Of a stretch of 64,000 nucleotides of DNA, positions 42,467-51,539 are shown one piece after another. Position 1 is the first letter of the stretch, and every line of letters begins with the position of its first letter. The notes beneath the pieces were generated by a model. It ran no database searches. It was not told the DNA's origin and saw only the letters and a list, made by a program, of their open reading frames with translations. The position numbers and the translations under genes are program-made. This DNA comes from Pictodentalium vernedei (lineage: Eukaryota > Mollusca > Scaphopoda > Dentaliida > Dentaliidae), in NCBI GenBank assembly GCA_031216915.1, contig CM062292.1:70436956-70500955 (forward strand), written 5' to 3'.

Positions 42467-42754
42467 TTTATTCTACATCATCTCCCACGTCTGTTTCCAA
42501 CACGTGCGTGGATCAGAGTTCACTTTCGCGCCCTTACAATCGGATGTATAGTCGGTAGACCGTCGAAAAGGAGGTTCCCTTCAGCCGCTGGCGGCCATTT
42601 TGGATTGTGCCGCTACTGGTCGCCACCGGTCGGTGTCAACTTGTAGCCGATCGTTTTTGAGAACCTCATAGCCTACACTAACAGTGTGCCAAATTTCAAG
42701 AAGGTATCACCAAGTGCACAATTCACCTGTATGTGACGAATTCCTCCCCCGCTA

Positions 42755-42757
42755 TTA
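42755..42757. other. 3-bp target duplication (TTA), right
   Basis: Matches 36,194-36,196. Confidence 0.85.
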
Positions 42758-42795
42758 TGAAAGGCAGACTCATTGGGGAAGCATGTAGATTAAAA

Positions 42796-43002
42796 CCGGT
42801 GTGACAGGAATGATAGTCCGTAGGAACGTTAGTCCCTCTGGACTATTATTCCGCGGAAATATAGTCCTAGGTCTAACATTTCTAGGAATAGTAGTCCGGC
42901 GGACTACTATTCCTAGAAATGTTAGACCTAGGACTATAATTCCGCGGAATAATAGTCCAGAGGGACTAATTTTCCTACGGACTATCATTCCTGTCACACC
43001 GG
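42796..43002. mobile_element. 207 bp near-perfect palindrome inserted in the LINE
   Basis: Ends CCGGTGTGACAGGAATGATA / TATCATTCCTGTCACACCGG, with centre TAGTCCGGCGGACTA. The LINE frame (ACRL before, LIQKCENM after) shows it is an insertion. The arms are about 100 bp with a handful of mismatches. Confidence 0.85.
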
Positions 43003-44199
43003 ATCTAATACAAAAATGTGAAAACATGTTCATTTCAGGAGTTTTAGTCCTTCTAGATTCTAAGAAAGCATTCGACCCTTTGGAATAGTCATTCATAGAA
43101 AAAAACATTGCGGTTTTTCAGGTTTGGTCCATCAATCACTCAATGGTTTCATGCTTTCTATAACATTATTTTCAGTTTTTGTGTTGAATAACGGACATGG
43201 CTTTGAACGCTTCAGTCTGGCAAAAGGGGGTTAGACAAGGAAACCCACTCTCGCCGATTCTCCTCATTCTTTGTGCTGAGAAAACCTCAATATTAAAGGT
43301 ATAGAAATACAAGGTTCTGAACATCTGATTAATCAATATGCCGATCACACTACCCTTTTTCTCAAAGACGATGAGGATTGATGTAATTCTTTTTTTAAAA
43401 AAAAGCAAGCTATAAGGATTAGGCGAATAAAGGGGAGTGTGGAAATATTTGGAGAGAACAAAACATAACTTGGAATGATAGAGAACCATTTACGATACTG
43501 GGAATAGAGTATAATGTGCATAACGAAAACGACACCCTGAAGAACTATTTCAAGAAAATTGAAAAGTTACTGGCTTTTTCGACATTTGACAATTTTGGGA
43601 AAACATGCTGTGATAAAATCTCTCGCTCTCCCAATTCTAACAGATGTTCTTGCAGTAATACCAAATCCCCCTGAACATAATTTAAATAAAATTCAGAATA
43701 TTTTTTACAATTTCTTATGGTCAAATAAAAGAGATAAACGAAAGTGTGAAATACTAATCAATACCATAGAAAATGGCGGTATAAAGTTTCCACGCATAAA
43801 ATCTTTCAGATACGCTTTGAGAACGTCCGGAATTAAAAAAGTTAATAGGCCACACTGTGTGAGCTCCGTGGAAAACACTAGTTATAGACGACTTTGAACC
43901 CTTAGGAAATTTCAAAATTTGGTATATGCAGAAGGAAGGGCTTCAAAAAGTATGTTTGCATGTAAACCCTTCTTTGGAAAGATGTAATAACCGCACGGTC
44001 TCTCGTAGACAATACTAATCCAAAATACATCTTTTCGACGCCTTTATTTAATAATAAGAATAGAAAGATAAACGGCAAACTTTTCTTTGACAAATATTGG
44101 TGTGAAAAGGGGATATTCTTTGTTACCGACCTTGTCACAGAAGAGAATAATTTTTTTAAATTTCACAGATTTTTCCAGTAAATATATAGAGGATATCTG

Positions 44200-44341
44200 G
44201 TGCTTTTGAGTGGATGCCGAAAATTATCTTAAGAGTGACCGATACAAATGTTTATTTTTCGCGAGCGCTTGTGCGAGCGAAAATAATCATCACTTATCCC
44301 GATCACATATGAGATAATATTTAGGTATCTACTCAAAAGCA
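44200..44341. repeat. 142 bp palindrome
   Basis: TGCTTTTGAGTGGATGCC arm against AGGTATCTACTCAAAAGCA, inner TTTTCGCGAGCG/CGAGCGAAAA. Lies at the 3' edge of the LINE remnant. Confidence 0.75.
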
Positions 44342-44535
44342 CTAGATATTCTTTTTATTATTTCGCTTTTTATAAGAATTTGATAATTCCACTTGTTTCA
44401 ACAATGAATTGATGATGCATGAAAGTAAGCAGCACATTGAATCATTGATACGCGGAAGTGATTTGATCGATACTCGGAACAGATGCCATCTAGCGATCTG
44501 ATTCCAACATGGCCTGAAAGTCCGTAATATAAGTG

Positions 44536-44577
44536 TTTGGTTTGGTATGTCCTTTGGAAGGACGTACCAAACCAAAA
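44536..44577. repeat. 42 bp palindrome at the edge of Polinton 2
   Basis: TTTGGTTTGGTATGTCC / GGACGTACCAAACCAAA directly abuts the A-run that begins the terminal repeat of element 2. It may hide a target duplication. Confidence 0.75.
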
Positions 44578-44875
44578 AAAAACGTTTTGTCGTTTCTAAA
44601 TCATCCTCTTGCCGATTCTAACAATCCGCGTCCGTACACGATTTTAACACTGAAACCCAATGGAGGCGTACACGGAGATCCGCTTGCGGATTTTAGGTCT
44701 GAAATCGACTCGTGTAAAGAGGTGATGTTTGAATCCGCAAACCCACTGTCGCGTTTCTCGAATTAAGACTAGCGCACGTTATTGCGAGGTGATCTCAATA
44801 AGCACTTGATGGAAATGTTTTGAATGAAGAGTGTTGTCGGTGTGTTAGAAATCCGCAAACCCGCTGTCACGTTTT
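44573..44875 (+). repeat. Element 2 left terminal inverted repeat
   Basis: From AAAACGTTTTGTCGTTTC to CCGCTGTCACGTTTT. Inverted partner of 61,949-62,234. It contains an internal duplication: AATCCGCAAACCCACTGTCG near 44,731 and AATCCGCAAACCCGCTGTCA near 44,850. Twenty-odd bases (AACACTGAAACCCAATGGAG region) are present here but missing from the right copy. Confidence 0.9.
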
Positions 44876-45503
44876 CCTGAAGTAAAAACTAACACATGTT
44901 ATCGTTATGACTGAATGAGGTTTCCGTTCAAAAAGAGTCGATTATGAATATGGTCTGTATTATAGACATTCATGTCTTGTTTCGATGTGACAAAGAGAAA
45001 TTGAGTTTAGGGATATCGTTCAAAAGAGTCAAACACTTAACGGAATGTTTAAACGCATTTTCCGCTCAATTAGGTTTTGAGTGGTAAAATTTTTAATATA
45101 TTCAAGATAGCAATCAGAGAGATTTGAAAATGAATAAGTTCCTTCAGCATTAAAATTAGAAAACAAGTTTTCTTTTGTATGTTGAAATGTTTTAACAGTC
45201 ATCAAAGGGATTCTCTCTTAATTCGACACTGAGTGAATGGTTCTTTGATATGTGAATGGAAATCCTTTGACAAAACGTAAAACTACTATCAAAATGCGTT
45301 AAATCAGAAACCGGTTTGTCATGTACTGCTTAAACGTATTTTTAAACTTCTCCAGTTCAATCAACAGTGAGTTGAGATGTGAATATTTTTAGTTTATTAT
45401 ATTAAAGACGGAAAGATTTTTATTACTTAAAAACATAAAAATATAATTAAACATTTAATTTTGAAAATAATAAAACAATTAAAAATGAAAGATGTTTTTA
45501 CAG
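44876..45503. other. AT-rich spacer, no gene
   Basis: Non-coding between terminal repeat and first gene; T- and A-rich. Possible promoter or replication sequences cannot be defined. Confidence 0.5.
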
Positions 45504-46323
45504 ATGGATTCTAGACACCGAGATCGAATTTTAGAAGAGTTTGAGCGTGCTAAGAAGGGCATTCAGTCGGCTGGTAGAAGCAGACGTCTTGGTGAGATGG
45601 AACTCTAACGCGAAGCCACAAAAATATTTAAACCCGTGACGGAGGGTCAAGAGCGAAGCAGGAAGGAGAGAGTCGAAGAATTGAGACCCATAAAGGAGAG
45701 TTCTTTGAGAATGGGTTCGTTGCCTCGAGTCTGATGATACAGCTTCGACTATCACCACTAGTAGCGTCGCATCGTCTGATGATGATGGCGGTAAGAGAGA
45801 TCTGTTGTATGGATTTTATAAGGATTCGGAGGGAAGAATTTTTGTAGGAGACACAAAAGTAGATATTGGCGATGATGAATTGATCGTGGGTTCGAACAGA
45901 TACGAATTGACTGATGGACTGCGCAGATTGCTCCTTTACGACAAGCCTAGCGATTACACGGATCAGGATTTCGACAATTACGGCGACATTCTGGTTCAGA
46001 CCCACGCCATGAAGAGAAATAACGATGCCAGAGAGATGAGACCCAAAGCCAACAGAGGTTACAAGTGGACGAAAGTGGTGAAACCCATATGGGATATGAA
46101 CAAGAAGTTCATCGAATCGGTGACTGGCAAAGGGGTGAACACCACTTTTCTTCCGAGCGATTCTGACGCTCTGTCTCAGAGATTGAGTTTGTTGATGGTG
46201 AGCAGACGGGCTGGTAACACAGGATTAGATAATCAGATAGTTACTATATCTGACGAATTGTTAAGACAGAAGGTTTTGAATAAAAACCACTATAAACGGC
46301 TGATGAGCGAATTGAAAGATTGA
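45504..46323 (+). pseudogene. Conserved Polinton protein of unknown function (broken)
   Basis: Starts MDSRHRDRILEEFERAKKG at 45,504. A TAA interrupts near 45,606, further stops and a frame change follow near 45,700-45,735, and the long C-terminal frame runs to 46,323 (LLYGFYKDSEGRIFVGD, DDELIVGSNRYELTDGL). The latter matches the layout of 14,612-15,223 in Polinton 1 (GEIVYKDQTMVGSNVTDLL). Role probably in virion assembly, unproven. First gene of the plus-strand structural cluster. Confidence 0.7.
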
Positions 46324-46464
46324 TGTGTATATAATAAGTAGAGAGAAACAAACAAACAAACAAAAATAAAACAGTAAATTTTTACACTAGAATAATAAAA
46401 GTATTTAAAAATAACAAAACGATTTACCAGTGAAAAAAACAAAAATATATTATAAAAATAAAAT

Positions 46465-46845
46465 ATGTTGGTGATAAAGAACAGGGGATACGTCAGAACT
46501 TACGTTCAAGGCAGTTCTGGCATCGTCGATTCTATAATGCGAGCGTTCACGAGCGATGCGGGTAGAAAACTCGCATCGACCGCGTTTGTGGTCGGTAAGA
46601 AGACGGCTTTGGATGCTGGTAAGAAAGCCGCTTCCGAAGCCAGTGGTAGGATAGCTTCTGTGGCTGGGAAGAGGTCAGCCGACGCATTGATCGACAAGTT
46701 GATCAGTCCGCCGGCGAAGCGAGCTGCGTTAGAGCGAACGCCGAAAAGTTGGAATGATTTTAAGGATGCTGTGGGGCCCATACAAGATTTAGCCAAAATG
46801 ACGAGTGGATCCGGATTGAAGAGAACTCGCGACGGTGCGATATAA
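46465..46845 (+). CDS. Ala/Lys-rich virion-type protein
   Basis: 126 residues, intact, from ATG after an A/T leader. Repeating Lys-Ala-rich helix (VVGKKTALDAGKKAASEASG, RIASVAGKRSADALIDK), then SPPAKRAALERTP and a KRTRDGAI end. Composition and position resemble 12,151-12,561 of Polinton 1. Likely DNA-binding core or minor virion protein (inference). Confidence 0.65.
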   Translation: MLVIKNRGYVRTYVQGSSGIVDSIMRAFTSDAGRKLASTAFVVGKKTALDAGKKAASEASGRIASVAGKRSADALIDKLISPPAKRAALERTPKSWNDFKDAVGPIQDLAKMTSGSGLKRTRDGAI

Positions 46846-46938
46846 ATAAAAAATAACATTAAAAACAGAGTTTGAAAAACATAAAAAATTTGAGTTTGAA
46901 AAGAATCTAAAATAACAAACAAAAAAAATAAAACAAAG

Positions 46939-47755
46939 ATGAACATTAAAGATATGTCTTGGAACGACGCCGCGACCAAGAGGTCGAATAACGAGTTCTT
47001 TCCCAAGTGCATAAGAGGTTTGATAGTGGGAAAATCGAATTGTGGAAAGACCAATCTGTTGATGAATCTGTTGTCCCGACCCGACTGGTTGGATTACGAC
47101 AGATTGTTCGTGTTTGGCAAGAGCTTGTTTCAACCCGAATACAGATTGCTTCGAGAGTGCATGGATCGTAGATTGCCCAAGGACGTCATAGCCAGAATCT
47201 TTGACAGTAGGGAGGAATTCGACAAGAGTGAAGCTCCACTTTCGACCATTTTGGACGGTGCGGCCATGGAACTGATGAAGAGAAATGCATCTTCGAACGT
47301 CGAGTGTCGATTTTATGAGAACGCTAGCGACGTTCCGGATCCTAGAGAACTGAAGTCGGAAGATAAGAATCTCATGATTTTCGACGATCTGCTTTTGGAG
47401 AGACAGAACCGATGCGAATCGTATTACGTTAGGGGTCGACACAGCAACGTGGACTGTTTCTACCTGTCGCAGAATCATTTTCGATTGCCCAGACAGACGA
47501 TAAGGGAGAACGCTAATTTTCTATGTCTCTTTCGCCAAGATCTCTAGAATCTCAATCACATCTACGGCGATCACGTCGCAAACGACATGAGCGCGGCGGA
47601 ATTCAGGAGATTCTGCAAGAGGGTTTGGGATGGTGGACTTTACAATTTCGTCGTGATCGATTTGACAAGCGAATTTAATCGTGGAAAATATCGGTGCGGA
47701 TTCGACAAGTTTTATGTTTCTGATGATAATAAGATAGAGCGTGAAAATAAAATTT
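46939..47755 (+). pseudogene. Packaging ATPase, one in-frame stop
   Basis: Walker A GKSNCGKT at residues 31-38 with the usual Gly, Walker B NLMIFDDLLL near residue 153, and a sensor-type YLSQNHFRL segment. The first 202 codons are open to TAG at 47,545-47,547. The same frame then continues ~69 codons (NLNHIYGDHVANDMSAAEF ... VVIDLTSEFNRGKYRC) to 47,755, which is the family's C-terminal part. One nonsense change is therefore the only visible lesion. Confidence 0.9.
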
Positions 47756-47800
47756 AGAAAATAATAAATCTTCAAATAATTAGTTTTGAATAAAAAAAAA

Positions 47801-48571
47801 ATGAAATTAAATATAATGTTCGAACATGGAGAATTGTTAGAACGAATAGCCGAGAATACGGCTGCAAAACAAACCATTCAAATCGTGGTGAGTGGCGATT
47901 CGACTCGATTCGCTACGGAATTCGAACCTTCCATCGAATTGAATAGAGAGAAAAGATACGAGATGGCGTTGGTGAATCTGGAGACTTATTATTCCTTTCC
48001 CAACGTCACCGAAAAGAATAACTCGTTCAAGTATTCCGACGGAGTGGATTGGTTGGAGATTCGAATTCCCAAAAAGAGTTATGACATAGATGATTTGAAC
48101 AATTGCATTCAGACGCGAATGAAGACGGATGGAAAGGGAAGCAACAAGATCAGACTTGCTCCCAATCCTAATACCTTACAGACGATGTTGGATTTGGAAG
48201 ATAATTTTCGAGTGGATTTCGACACGGACGATTCTATAGGCAAGATGTTGGGATTCGATCGAAAGATGTATCGAGACCACGCAGCATCTGAAAATACGGT
48301 CGACATTCTCGCAGTCAATAGCATTCTGGTGAACGTGGACGTGATTGCTGGAAGCTACATGAATGGTAGTGCTCAAACGACGATCTATTCCTTCTTTCCA
48401 AATGTGTCGCCGGGTTTTGAGATTGTGGAGCGACCTCGAAATTTAGTTTATCTACCAGTGATTTTAGACACGTTGTATAGTCTCAAAACCACGTTGACGG
48501 ATCAAAATGGTGAACTATTAGATCTTCGTGGAGAGAGAGTGACGATACGATTTCACATAAGAGAAATATAA
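47801..48571 (+). CDS. Penton-type minor capsid protein
   Basis: 256 residues from ATG at 47,801, after a TAAAAAAAAA leader. Beta-rich; FEPSIELNREKRYEMALVNL and ETYYSFPNV are typical of the Polinton/adintovirus penton family (single jelly roll). Intact. Counterpart of 12,564-13,310. Confidence 0.82.
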   Translation: MKLNIMFEHGELLERIAENTAAKQTIQIVVSGDSTRFATEFEPSIELNREKRYEMALVNLETYYSFPNVTEKNNSFKYSDGVDWLEIRIPKKSYDIDDLNNCIQTRMKTDGKGSNKIRLAPNPNTLQTMLDLEDNFRVDFDTDDSIGKMLGFDRKMYRDHAASENTVDILAVNSILVNVDVIAGSYMNGSAQTTIYSFFPNVSPGFEIVERPRNLVYLPVILDTLYSLKTTLTDQNGELLDLRGERVTIRFHIREI

Positions 48572-48707
48572 AAGCAAAAAACAAAAAATATTGTGTATAT
48601 ATATAGATAACAAAAATAAAATAAACGCAATATTAATTTTACAAAATTATTTTAATATAATTATTAAACAAGAAACAATTAGTAAATAATTTAAAAAAAA
48701 CTAAATT

Positions 48708-49319
48708 ATGACAGAATACGTGATTAAAAACGTGATCATATCCGCAGGACAGAGGAAGAAACTTAAGAGAGCGTTAACAACTCGAGGTGAGGCAGTGAGA
48801 TTCAAATTCACTCACAAAGATCTGACGAGAGGCGGTCAGGATTTGATCGCCTGGACCAGAAGTCAAATCAAAAGGATGGAGAAAGCGATTCGCGATGGAA
48901 GAGGGTTGATGGTGAGATTGAGTCCCACTCAACTGAGATACAATTTGAGAATGAAAGGTGGTTTCCTACCGCTATTGGCAGGAATCGCTGCAAAAGCATT
49001 ACCCTTCGCCGCAAAGGCACTACCCTTTCTCGGAAAGACTCTTGGCGTGGGAGCTCTCACGGGACTCACTACTTCGGCAGTTGAGAAATTAATGGGTGGT
49101 AGCAGACTGTTCTTGAAGAAGGGAGGAGCCGTGTGTCGCGTCCACGTAGACGACAGCGGTAAAGGATTGTATCTAGCACCCGTTAGAGGTGGCAACTCTC
49201 TGAGAGGAAACAGTCTCTATCTGAAGAGTGGACAGAACGTTGAGCGACTCGGCAAGGGTTTGTTGCTCGGTGAGAATTCACCGTTTAAGAATATACCGAT
49301 TTTGAATATGTTATTATAA
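48708..49319 (+). CDS. Basic protein with GGFLP hydrophobic segment
   Basis: 203 residues, intact. The N-terminal half is basic (SAGQRKKLKRAL, SQIKRMEKAI, LSPTQLRYNL). A hydrophobic Gly/Ala/Leu stretch GGFLPLLAGIAAKALPFAAK follows at ~85-125, then KGLYLAP and GKGLLLG repeats. It shares the basic-then-GGFL layout with 15,193-15,546. Candidate membrane-active virion protein by analogy with adenoviral pVI/pX. Confidence 0.7.
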   Translation: MTEYVIKNVIISAGQRKKLKRALTTRGEAVRFKFTHKDLTRGGQDLIAWTRSQIKRMEKAIRDGRGLMVRLSPTQLRYNLRMKGGFLPLLAGIAAKALPFAAKALPFLGKTLGVGALTGLTTSAVEKLMGGSRLFLKKGGAVCRVHVDDSGKGLYLAPVRGGNSLRGNSLYLKSGQNVERLGKGLLLGENSPFKNIPILNMLL

Positions 49320-49373
49320 TATAAAATTATATAAAATATAAATCATAAAAAAGTATAAAATAATATATTTAAA

Positions 49374-49788
49374 ATGGATAAAAAGGTGGAGAAACAATTA
49401 GACGATAATGATGAATATCGTGAGACAGAGTGCAAAGAAACAAAAAAAAGTGGAAAAATGGTTAGACGCTAATGATGGATATATGAGGAAAGAACTGATG
49501 AAAGAGATAGATAAAGCGCGCGATAGATGGTTGGGAATGAGATGCTTTCCATCGTCACCATTACCTTCTGAAGCGAATGGTGATGATGCGAGTGTTACCA
49601 AGAGATGCACAACATTCGTTCATAATTATGATTCGGATAAACAAAAATGTTGTTATAAACGTATCATATCACAAAAAAAAGGAAAAAAAGAAAAAGAAGA
49701 ATTGACGCTGAAAATTGAGAAAAAAGGAAACGTTATTATAATATATGGTAATAGTGAAGAAGAAGGAAAACAAAAAAATGAGATCTAA
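49374..49788 (+). pseudogene. Lys-rich hypothetical protein, A-run frame change
   Basis: Begins MDKKVEKQLDDNDEY at 49,374. A frame change in an A-run near 49,445-49,452 leads into the longer open part, where KKVEKWLDANDGY repeats the start, so a ~66 bp internal duplication is present. The rest is Lys/Glu-rich. The 3' end and flank recur inverted at 57,255-57,367. No family recognised. Confidence 0.5.
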
Positions 49789-49812
49789 AGATGATCTGAT
49801 TACTTTTTTTTT
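49710..49812. repeat. Internal inverted repeat, arm 1
   Basis: GAAAATTGAGAAAAAAGGAA to AGATGATCTGATTACTTTTT is the reverse complement of 57,255-57,367 apart from a T-run length difference and one base (C/G). The arms are ~7.5 kb apart. Confidence 0.9.
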
Positions 49813-49952
49813 TCATTTTTCTTCGCTAAAAATCAATCTCTCTATTGTTCATATTTCCAAGCTCGTTATTAGCATGTTGACACTCATGTTTTCAAGATGA
49901 TCTCATCACGTTTTTTTCTTTCTTCTTTGCAAAAAATCAATCACTCTATTGT

Positions 49953-50402
49953 TTATATTTCCAAGTCCGTTATTAGCATGTTGCCACTCATGTCTTCTCC
50001 TTTTTCGAAAATGTGTTGAATGTTTATCTTTACTCTTTTGAGTTTTTTTACATCGGTCAACTCGCTCTCACCACCCAATTTCTTCACGAGTTCGAATGAG
50101 ATGTTTGAAAATATGTAATTTCCATAGGGCAACGACAAACCGTCCTTGTCGAATTCTCTATCTTCGGCAATGACGATGTTCTGCAGATCGCTTTGGTACT
50201 CGTAAAAGAAATCGAGCGCGGCTTTGTCCAATTTCAAAGGCATGCGATATTTGTCGGATTTGTGCTCTAAGCCCTTCATCTCAACCTCGTTCAATTCGAT
50301 GGGATCGTGTCATTGTAATCTATAGATTTTATGACCGAATTTCTTATACGTTTCGACTCGTTTCAATTTCAATTCGCATCTTTTAGGTGTTGTTGTCCTC
50401 AT
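49953..50402 (-). pseudogene. Hypothetical protein, one in-frame stop
   Basis: From ATG at 50,402 (MRTTTPKRCELKLKRVETYK) the frame meets TGA at 50,310-50,312 and then stays open for ~113 codons to 49,953 (HDPIELNEVEMKGLEH ... SGNMLITDLEI). No family recognised. The 5' leader and first codons are duplicated upstream of the next minus-strand gene. Confidence 0.6.
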
Positions 50403-50615
50403 GATTGATTATTTGGGTTTTTTTTGTTTTTACGAATTCTTGCAAATAATGTATATTTTAAATTTTGTATTTTAATAATTTGTTTAAAAAAAGTTTTGTT
50501 TTTTTTTTTGCTCCTTATATATATAAAAAAAAAGTTGTTTTTTAATTTTAATTTCTTTAATGTGAAAATTTTTTTTTGTAAAAGTTTTTTTTCTCTTTAT
50601 AACACACGTCTGCTT
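50403..50615 (-). promoter_or_regulatory. Repeated ~200 bp A/T leader, copy 1
   Basis: ACGAATTCTTGCAAATAATG, TATTTTAAATTTTGTATTTT and the TTTAATGTGAAAA block recur at 50,898-51,105 (same orientation) and, inverted, at 51,107-51,249. Each copy directly precedes a start codon. Confidence 0.75.
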
Positions 50616-50636
50616 CGCGGAAATTTGTTTTGAACC

Positions 50637-50897
50637 TCATGCAAGACTTCGAGTAAAAGTCGTAAGAGTATCTATTTGTCTTGAACCTTCTTTTTTAATA
50701 GTTCGAACGACATTGTCGATTAATTTTTGTTCACTAATAGTATTACGATTTGATTTTCTATTGCAAATCGTATCATTTTTTTTCGAAACACGTAAATAGA
50801 AATTACGATTTTTTTCTTCTTGGTTTTTTGGAGAATAACAATTTATTAAACAACGTCGATGTTTATGTTGAGATTCCACCGTAGATGTTGGCCTCAT
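50637..50897 (-). CDS. Basic hypothetical protein, 86 aa
   Basis: MRPTSTVESQHKHRRCLINC start, Lys/Arg/Asn-rich, no domain seen. Shares leader and start-codon context (ATGAGG.CAACA) with the gene at 50,402. Function unknown. Confidence 0.45.
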   Translation of the reverse strand: MRPTSTVESQHKHRRCLINCYSPKNQEEKNRNFYLRVSKKNDTICNRKSNRNTISEQKLIDNVVRTIKKEGSRQIDTLTTFTRSLA

Positions 50898-51249
50898 GAT
50901 CGATTATTTAGTTTTTTTTTGTTTTACGAATTCTTGCAAATAATGTATATTTTAAATTTTGTATTTTAATAATTTGTTCAAAAAGTTTTGTTTTTTTTGC
51001 TCTTTATATATATATAAAAAAGTTGTTTTTTTTAATTTTAATTTCTTTAATGTGAAAAATTTTTTTTGTAAAAGTTTTTTTCTCTTTATATAAATAACGA
51101 TCGTAAATTGTTTTGAATAAAAAACACATTAAAGAAAAAATTGAATTTAAAAAAAATCTTTCTTTTTTTTTATATAAAGAGCAAAAAAACAAAATTTTTT
51201 AAACAAATTATTTAAATACAAAATTCGGAAAAAAATATATTCTTACAAA
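50898..51249. promoter_or_regulatory. Divergent promoter: leader copies 2 and 3 head to head
   Basis: Copy 2 (50,898-51,105) reads toward the minus-strand gene, and copy 3 (51,107-51,249, inverted) reads toward the plus-strand gene at 51,250. Together they form an imperfect ~350 bp palindrome of A/T tracts with TATATAAAGAGCAAAAAA-type boxes. Confidence 0.7.
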
Positions 51250-51537
51250 ATGAAACAAACAGATAAAAAAAAATTGGAAAATTTAAACGAGAAAACCATA
51301 CCTCAGTTAAATGAGATTTGTAAACTATTAAAAATTTCACATTTCAGAAATCATAGAACTAAATCAAAAAAGATTGAAGTCATGCAGAAACATTTGCAAA
51401 ACGATGGAAAGGCAAACGAAATGCCGATAGCAACGACGTCAAAAAATGCATCGGTTGTGAAAAATGAGAAGAAGAAAAAGATAGTAAAAGGAATCAAAAT
51501 GCCGACGTCGAAAAAACCAAAAACGTTTCGATTGTGA
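51250..51537 (+). CDS. SAP-like N-terminal segment (probably start of the polymerase)
   Basis: 95 codons. TIPQLNEICKLLKISHFRNH followed by RTKSKKIEVMQKHLQ has the helix-extended loop-helix pattern of a SAP-like DNA-binding motif, then a Lys-rich tail. The frame ends at TGA but coding character continues in another frame from ~51,540, so this is likely the N-terminus of the polymerase gene broken from the rest. Confidence 0.55.
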   Translation: MKQTDKKKLENLNEKTIPQLNEICKLLKISHFRNHRTKSKKIEVMQKHLQNDGKANEMPIATTSKNASVVKNEKKKKIVKGIKMPTSKKPKTFRL

Positions 51538-51539
51538 AA

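Larger units (their letters stand above)
36197..42754 (-). mobile_element. Academ-like DNA transposon, 6,558 bp, intact frame
   Basis: Terminal inverted repeats TAGCGGGGGAGGAATTCG / CGAATTCCTCCCCCGCTA extend imperfectly for ~170 bp (GAATTGTGCACTTGGTGATA, AAATTTGGCA, CGATCGGCTACAAGTTG, CCAAAATGGCCGCC on both sides) and are flanked by TTA. The single 1,552-codon gene has XPG/FEN1-like nuclease features at its C-terminus. Academ transposons are known for 3-4 bp duplications and, in one lineage, an XPG-type nuclease; the superfamily call rests on this combination. Open frame and clean ends suggest recent activity. Confidence 0.75.
34889..44190 (+). mobile_element. LINE remnant interrupted by three insertions
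   Basis: Reverse transcriptase fragments in order: 34,889-34,962 (ELSVTLKPGVMCCLP then, after a one-base frame change, KPNKPKEYIK), 36,079-36,196 (NWRPISLNNVDTKIGS ... ETQLGF), 42,758-42,795 (MKGRLIGEACRL), 43,003-43,090 (LIQKCENMF ... LVLLDSKKAFDPLEWS), ~43,200-43,380 (GVRQGNPLSPILL, then YADH at 43,337-43,348 where the catalytic YADD should be), and 43,559-43,900 (LTILGKHAVIKSLALPILT ... FLWSNKRDKRKCEILI). Many stops and shifts; dead. The clade is uncertain, with L1-type motifs. Confidence 0.8.
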
